Shown here: positions 58,936 to 64,000 of the stretch, piece by piece
Layout: every line of letters starts with the position of its first letter
Position numbering within the stretch: the stretch's first letter is position 1
Assembly (NCBI GenBank): GCA_036346225.1
Contig: JARFIW010000884.1
Coordinates: 248,001 to 312,000, forward strand
Source: Platerodrilus igneus
Lineage: Eukaryota; Arthropoda; Insecta; Coleoptera; Lycidae
Length of the DNA: 64,000 nt
Direction: 5' to 3'
The notes under the pieces: generated by a model
Seen by the model: only the letters and a program-made list of their open reading frames with translations
Database searches by the model: none
Told to the model about the DNA's origin: nothing
Translations under genes and position numbers: made by a program

Positions 58936-59394
58936 ATGAATAAGGGGAAGGTGATTCATAGTCAAGGACGACAGATTGCCATATTTTGTTATTTGCTATT
59001 ATAAAAAGTGGCTGCATGAAAAGTTATTACCAATTTGGAAGGAAATATCTTCTTTGAATGTAAGGATACCAAGCCAGTATTGTATTCCAAAATTAAAGCA
59101 AATAATTTTGTTCATCAGATATTTAATTGATCAGCTACTAGCAGAACATGGTAATGTAGTATTGTGATTACTTCCATATCATCCACAACTAAACCCTATT
59201 GAGAAAATATGGAGTTACTTAATGTCACTGCATATAATGCATCCTTTAAAATAAACGATGTATGGAAGTTTGCAAAAGAACATATAATATATATTGGAGT
59301 TAAAGAGCGTAAAGCACGTTTGCATGTTAAGGAAACTGAAAAGGAATATGTTGAGCAAGAAACTTTTACAGACGAGCTTCAAGATACCGTTTAA
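58936..59394 (+). mobile_element. IS630/Tc1-mariner-like transposase, internally deleted
   Basis: Starts MNKGKVIHSQGRQI, the N-terminus of a DDE transposase group widespread in insects. It then jumps to the catalytic C-terminal part: LLAEHGNVVL, LLPYHPQLNPIEKIWSYL (the third catalytic residue lies in NPIE), and after a short overlap INDVWKFAKEH. It ends ETFTDELQDTV with TAA at 59392-59394. The central domain with the first two aspartates is missing, so this copy is a deletion derivative. It is on the opposite strand from the similar remnant at 49-50 kb. Confidence 0.75.
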
Positions 59395-59920
59395 TAATTT
59401 CAGATGGTTACTTATAATCAGGGGATGTCGGATGCTAATGATGAAAGTTTAACATGTGAACCCATTTAAAATAATGTATGTATCACACTCCTGTAAAATA
59501 GTTGAATGATAGTCTTTATTTAGTGCTTGTAAAAAAATAGGTTTAATAAATGCATTAATTATTTTGTTATATAGATTGGATGTCTTTTAAAAATGGGAAA
59601 GCTTGAGGCAAAGAGAAACCATGTAATTATTATATTTCTTTTCGTAGTTTATCGTTTATACTGAAATGTTCAGGGTCGTGCCAGAATGCAGTAAGAATTT
59701 TGTCGTCCACTAAAGAAAATTCATATTTTAATAGTGAAATAATGCACATTCGTAAAGATATATTTTTTACTAGAAACCGTATACTACAAAAAGAAAAACA
59801 AAAAATAGAACCAACAAACTTTGCAATGAAAAAATAAACAAAAAGACAACATTGAAAATGAACAAACTAAACAAAACAATAATATACCTATAACATTTTT
59901 CTACAAAAAAATACTGTAGC
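59395..59920. other. Intronic stretch, no recognised feature
   Basis: AT-rich sequence with A-rich runs between two DNA-transposon remnants. Confidence 0.4.
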
Positions 59921-59924
59921 TATA

Positions 59925-61511
59925 TTTTGAGCAAAATCTTTTCTTAAACTTTGTACATTTAGCGAACTAACCCCCACACATATTCCTCGATTGAAATTAG
60001 CAATAAATTGTTCAATCTTTCTAGAGTCAACCATAAATAATTTTTTATTAATTTTAATTTAAAAAACCAATCGTTCATCTTTTGCAACCATTACTGGCAA
60101 AGTAAATATTCTTCTCAAAGCTATCGTTAAATTTGGAAATGTCGGAATTAAATAATTTTTAACTATGTATTCTAAAATTTCCAAGGGATTGCCTTTATCG
60201 TAGGCATATGGTCTAATCATTTCAAGCACATCAGCCAAATTAATGCATCTATATCTCTTTCATTTATTACATCGTCAGACAATTTGATCTGCAAAACCCC
60301 AAAAAAAACTTCCCTCACTGCAACTCTTTTTGCTCAAATTATCTAAAAAATACAAATCTTATTAAAACTGATGTCAGGGGTCCAGTCTAATATAACCGAC
60401 TTTGTACAACACAGTTTTAATAACCTTCTTTGTGCATCCTCCTATAATTGATAATATTTCATTTTGTAAATGCGGCAGGCAGTTACCATCTATTTGAATA
60501 CGTTGAATATAATCAGCCATAACTGGATCAATTCTTGAAATGGTTCCAATCACTTTTAAAAAATTACTGAAAAGCTAAATTTGTCGGGCTAGATATTAAT
60601 GCTTTTACTATAATTCTTTCTAGAACCATTGACCAACGTTTTTTCCTTGGGCAATAGGACTTTCATTCAAATGATTTCCAGAAGACTTATTTTTGATGGA
60701 ATTGTACAACTGCGCCACATCATAACACTTAACACGAATTTTACTTTTCTCATGCCTGGTCAAATGTTGCCAGTCATTAAAACCATTTTCATCTCCTAAA
60801 GGAGTAGACTTATTTCTAAAAATTTTGCAGCAAAAGTAAAACACTGCGTTGTTGGTAGCTGAAATCCAATTACAGTTCACAACCTCTCTAATAGGTAAAT
60901 ATTTTTAAAATAATTTTTTGAAAAGCTTTTATTATGAGCATCCTTAAGATAATTAAAATTTTCTCCAATAGGTAAATATTTTTACAATAATTTTTTGAAA
61001 AGCTTTTATTATGATCATCCTTAGGATAATTAAAATTTTCTCCAATAGGTAAATATGTTTACAATAATTTTTTGAAAGCTTTTATTATGAGCATCCTTAG
61101 AAAAATTGAGCTATTTGCTTTAAGTCACTATCACCAGAATCAGTTCTGTTTTTTCATGGGTAACATCAGGTCGTGTTCCAGGATCATACGAAACAGCACA
61201 ATTTAGCTCAACTCTTCAAAGCAGCTCAGAAGTTAAAATTTTTAAAGTCTCCTCAGCATCTTCTTGACGATTTGGCGGAAATTCTTAAGATGGTATGTTA
61301 GGAACAATGGTTTCGATTGCTTCAAAAGCCTGAATAGTAATACATTCAACTTGAAAAGTTATATATCTTTGGACGCTGAAAATGCCGATTCTTGGTGCTG
61401 CTTTTGGAAAAAACACTGTAAATTTGTAGTTAATTCTTTAACAACTTTCTGTTTCTTCTCTCTGATTTCTTGGTACTGGTTTCCAGATAAACGTTTTCGA
61501 CCACTTGACAT
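59925..61511 (-). mobile_element. hAT transposase remnant (TTF/ZMYM-like type)
   Basis: On the - strand the coding begins at ATG 61511, MSSGRKRLSGNQYQEIREKK, a start typical of insect hAT proteins with a TTF-type zinc finger. After breaks and the inserted 77-bp tandem repeat comes the finger region VFYFCCKIF … FNDWQHLTRHEKS (60880-60620). Near the end FPNLTIALRRIF and LPVMVAKDERL correspond to the hAT dimerisation domain (family LPVTVAS-ERSFS), now degenerate. Stops are frequent and the central RNase-H-like catalytic part is not recognisable. This is an inactive relic. Confidence 0.7.
60891..61115 (-). repeat. Tandem repeat, three units of 77 bp
   Basis: Units start at 60891, 60968 and 61045 with ATAGGTAAATAT and share AATAATTTTTTGAAA and GCTTTTATTATGA. 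Only a few bases differ, so the array is younger than the hAT relic in which it lies. Confidence 0.92.
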
Positions 61512-61519
61512 CTGTAGAA

Positions 61520-63370
61520 TATTAAAAAATAAAAGGTGTACTATGATAGATATTGTATATTTAAGATATTACTTATGGTATTATCCTTATACTTTAAATT
61601 TAAAAAATATATATACATTAATAATTACATTAGAGGAAAAATTTATACTTACCTTGCGATGATAGAGCACAATACAGTAGACTAATATGTATTTTTTCTA
61701 TTTATTACAAAAGATTTCACATCTAACAGTGAGCTTATATGATTTTTATTTATACAGGAACTAAAAGACAACGAAAAATTAGTAATTAAAATATCCCTTG
61801 ATTGTTCGGCATTTTTTGCTCTGGAAATACTGGTTGTGCATGAAGCTGATGTTTTCTAATTTCACTTTATTATTTTAATTACTAAAATGGTGCCACCTCG
61901 TGCAGGTTTCTTCAAGGTCACCCACCTTCCGATAACAATACTACTATACAACAAACCTGACCATAAAAAGATATTTGATAAAAATATTTGTATGTATTTG
62001 TTAAACTATAGTGCACAAAAATTTTATACTTGTATGGCTTCTAAGCGTTTAATGGGTCTAAGAAATTTGATACTACTTATAGGCAATATTTTCCAAATTA
62101 ATCATTTGATCGCCAACGTACATATTTGAAATTGTTATGAGGCAAAGTATTCATTGGCAGTCTTTCAATTATATTCAAATGAATTTTGTGCCTAGAATGT
62201 TCTTTATAACATTAACTCTAGCATGGTTTTTCAACATAGATTATTGTAATGTCGCAGCGCTTAGTCTACCTCTGACCAGAATAATGCAGCAGAACGTAAA
62301 CTAAGCATCTTTACACAAACGATAATTGCTAGGCACACTGTAGTGTGACATCTTCAGGTGGACTTGATTGACAAGTTACAAGAGTTTGCATTTAAGAACT
62401 TTATTAACCTTGCAATAGGAACCCTCCTGATGCTACATACATAATTCTGGAACATTATTGAAATAATATAGAACAATCGGATATGTATATAAATTGCTGC
62501 GATGAGCATTCGTTAGTTCAGTTCTAATTCAAACTTTGATTATAATAATAGCCATAAAGTCATGATATGCAATAAATTAGTGGTAACATACAGTTTATAA
62601 TAAATTGCCCTATGTGATGTAAATTATTGTAGTGATCAATATAAACTAATAATTAATGCTTCAATATACATTAATTGTAGTGCTTCATAGATAGCATTGT
62701 AACTTTTAAGAAGTTAGTATTTGTACTGTTAGCAATTAGCTGAAAATAAATTGTCGTGAGTGCTATAGAATTTCACTGTAGCTACGAATTGTTGGAAAGG
62801 CTTGTGTAATTAGTTAATAAAAACTATTATTATAAAAGATTTTTTCATATTATTATTCAGTTCTCTAAAAACATAGATTAACTTTCATTAACCCTATGCT
62901 TAAATAAGGGTCCTATCAAGTAAATGCAATTAATATAACATAATTTTAGAAGAAACTAACGTATTTGTTAAGTTTCAAGTTAAGTTTTAGTTTAGTAGCA
63001 AACCCTTTTATAAAAATATAATCTATTCTAACCCACTCTGTAAAATACACGCAACTTAAGCAAATTTACTGGCTCTAACCTTAACCCATTTTGTTAAGAA
63101 GCAGGGCAGTCAAATTTGCAATTTGACCATTACAATTTCTTGGTCTGACATAACTTAATCTCTAAAGGGTTTGTCAAAAAATTCATTTAAATTTGGGATT
63201 CTGGTATCAAGCATCCGAGTTTCATAATTGAACAAAAATGTGTTTCTATACCTTGATCTTTTTCATACCGGTTTTCTAAATTTCTTACTTAATACTACAT
63301 AAGTTATAAATTTAATTGCAAACCAATATGTTTCTTGATTTATTCAAAGCAATAGAAAAGTTATTGAATG
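61520..63370. other. Intronic stretch next to the TBCEL donor
   Basis: AT-rich DNA, no recognised element; frames at 61887-62129 and 63368-63592 are not supported, and the latter is the antisense of a TBCEL exon. Confidence 0.45.
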
Positions 63371-63374
63371 TTAC

Positions 63375-63559
63375 CTTTCAGGTCTTTCACTCTCAGGTTT
63401 ATCCATATAGTAACGTATAAATGCACGTTCTGCATCTTCTCGCTCATCAACTGGAATATTTCCACCTCCATTAAGCGTCTCTACATTTGGCAACCTTGCA
63501 ATGAGGAACTGCCTCCTTTCATGTTCTGTATATTCATGACTTTCCCACAATCGGCAACC
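63375..63559 (-). CDS. TBCEL: TBCEL exon, end of the LRR domain
   Basis: Encodes 61 codons plus two bases. It includes HEYTEHERRQFLIARLPNVE, NGGGNIPVDEREDAERAFI and RYYMDKP. These match the cap after the leucine-rich repeats in TBCEL (mammalian EERRKLVIARLPSV … EREDSERFFIRYYVD). The acceptor TTATTAG is at 63560-63566 and the donor AG/GTAACA at 63375/63374. Its next exon in the gene is 22 kb away. The short antisense frame covering this exon is not a gene. Confidence 0.95.
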
Positions 63560-63609
63560 CTAATAATAATAAGTTGTAAACATCATACTTAATAAAATTA
63601 ATTATGCAC

Positions 63610-64000
63610 CTGAACACGCAAGCATTGAAGTAACGGAAATCTGGAAAGTCGTTCAATATCATCCCATGTAGATATATCAGTAGAGTTCAAGTTAAGGAAT
63701 TTTAAATTCCTAAAACTATCATGTGGTGATTCTATTCTGTTTCCAGATTCGCATTCACTTTCACTTCTGTGGTAATCACCATAGCCGTTTTCATTCAATG
63801 AATTCTCATTTTCAACATCTAGTGACTGAATTGGGCAATCTGCTACAACTAGTGATTCAAGATTTGGAAATGCATAGCCAATCTTGCAGATTTCGCTCCA
63901 TTTCGATATGGGATTACCAGTAAAATGAACTTTTTTAATCCCAACATGAATATGTTTCTTTCTGTAATCGATTTTAGGGCTAGAGCATGTTATAGCAGAT
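63610..64000 (-). CDS. TBCEL: TBCEL exon, leucine-rich repeats (runs off the window)
   Basis: TBCEL is a cytosolic relative of tubulin cofactor E; in mammals it destabilises tubulin and affects microtubule turnover. This exon gives 130 codons of its leucine-rich repeats: KKVHFTGNPISKWSEICKIG, YAFPNLESLVVADCPIQSLD, a polar insert of about 30 residues, then LKFLNLNSTDISTWDDIERL and FPLLQCLRVQ. The frame is open to the window edge, so roughly 120 N-terminal residues, with the CAP-Gly-free start typical of TBCEL, lie beyond it. The donor CAG/GTGCAT at 63610/63609 is slightly atypical but the 50-nt intron joins in frame. Together the four exons encode about 305 residues. Confidence 0.95.

Larger units (their letters stand above)
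41331..63374 (-). other. TBCEL: 22-kb TBCEL intron
   Basis: Bounded by donor AG/GTAACA at 63374 and acceptor TTTTAG at 41331. Phase 2 is maintained. The intron holds an integrase scrap, a Penelope scrap, an SGNH-like fragment, two IS630-like remnants, one gypsy element, one hAT element and two tandem-repeat blocks, all annotated separately. The other TBCEL introns seen are 50 nt. Confidence 0.9.

Noticed and set aside
63368..63592. 74-codon + strand frame
   Set aside because: Antisense of a TBCEL exon with strong homology on the other strand.
1..64000. CRISPR arrays, operons, prokaryotic insertion sequences or riboswitches
   Set aside because: None seen; spliced metazoan genes and eukaryotic retroelements show this is nuclear eukaryotic DNA.

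Overview
This is an AT-rich, transposon-crowded stretch of an animal nuclear genome, most probably an arthropod and plausibly an insect. That reading rests on two conserved metazoan genes with spliced introns and on a mix of transposable elements typical of insects: copia, several Ty3/gypsy types, Penelope, LINEs, a tRNA-derived SINE, PIF/Harbinger, pogo, IS630/Tc1-mariner-like and hAT. No prokaryotic features are present. The species cannot be named from the sequence alone.

Two host genes are certain. The splicing factor RBM22 lies on the + strand at 11.2-12.3 kb: three exons separated by 50- and 47-nt introns, with the N-terminal exons not found. The tubulin cofactor E-like gene TBCEL lies on the - strand. 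It enters from the right edge (exons at 63.6-64.0 and 63.4-63.6 kb), crosses a 22-kb intron, and ends with two exons at 40.9-41.3 kb. Its other introns are only 50 nt. A third, unrecognised membrane-protein gene starts at 13.7 kb on the - strand and has a clear splice donor.

Layout. 0-11 kb: sparse intergenic DNA with a SINE, a decayed gypsy pol and a LINE tail. 11-14 kb: RBM22 and the membrane-protein exon, facing each other. 14-17 kb: little recognisable. 17-21.3 kb: LINE, pogo and Penelope remnants. 21.3-29.5 kb: a gypsy element inserted inside a SINE, with both layers of target-site duplication visible. 30-32.7 kb: a LINE scrap and a two-gene PIF/Harbinger element. 33.9-38.5 kb: a very young copia element with near-identical LTRs. 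38.5-40.9 kb: nothing recognisable. 40.9-64 kb: TBCEL, whose giant intron holds a gypsy integrase scrap, a Penelope scrap, an SGNH-hydrolase-like fragment, two IS630-like remnants, a short-LTR gypsy element and a hAT element.

Many frame breaks in the youngest elements are single-base changes in or beside homopolymers. This could reflect uncorrected sequencing error as much as true decay, and it affects how the pseudogenes here should be read.
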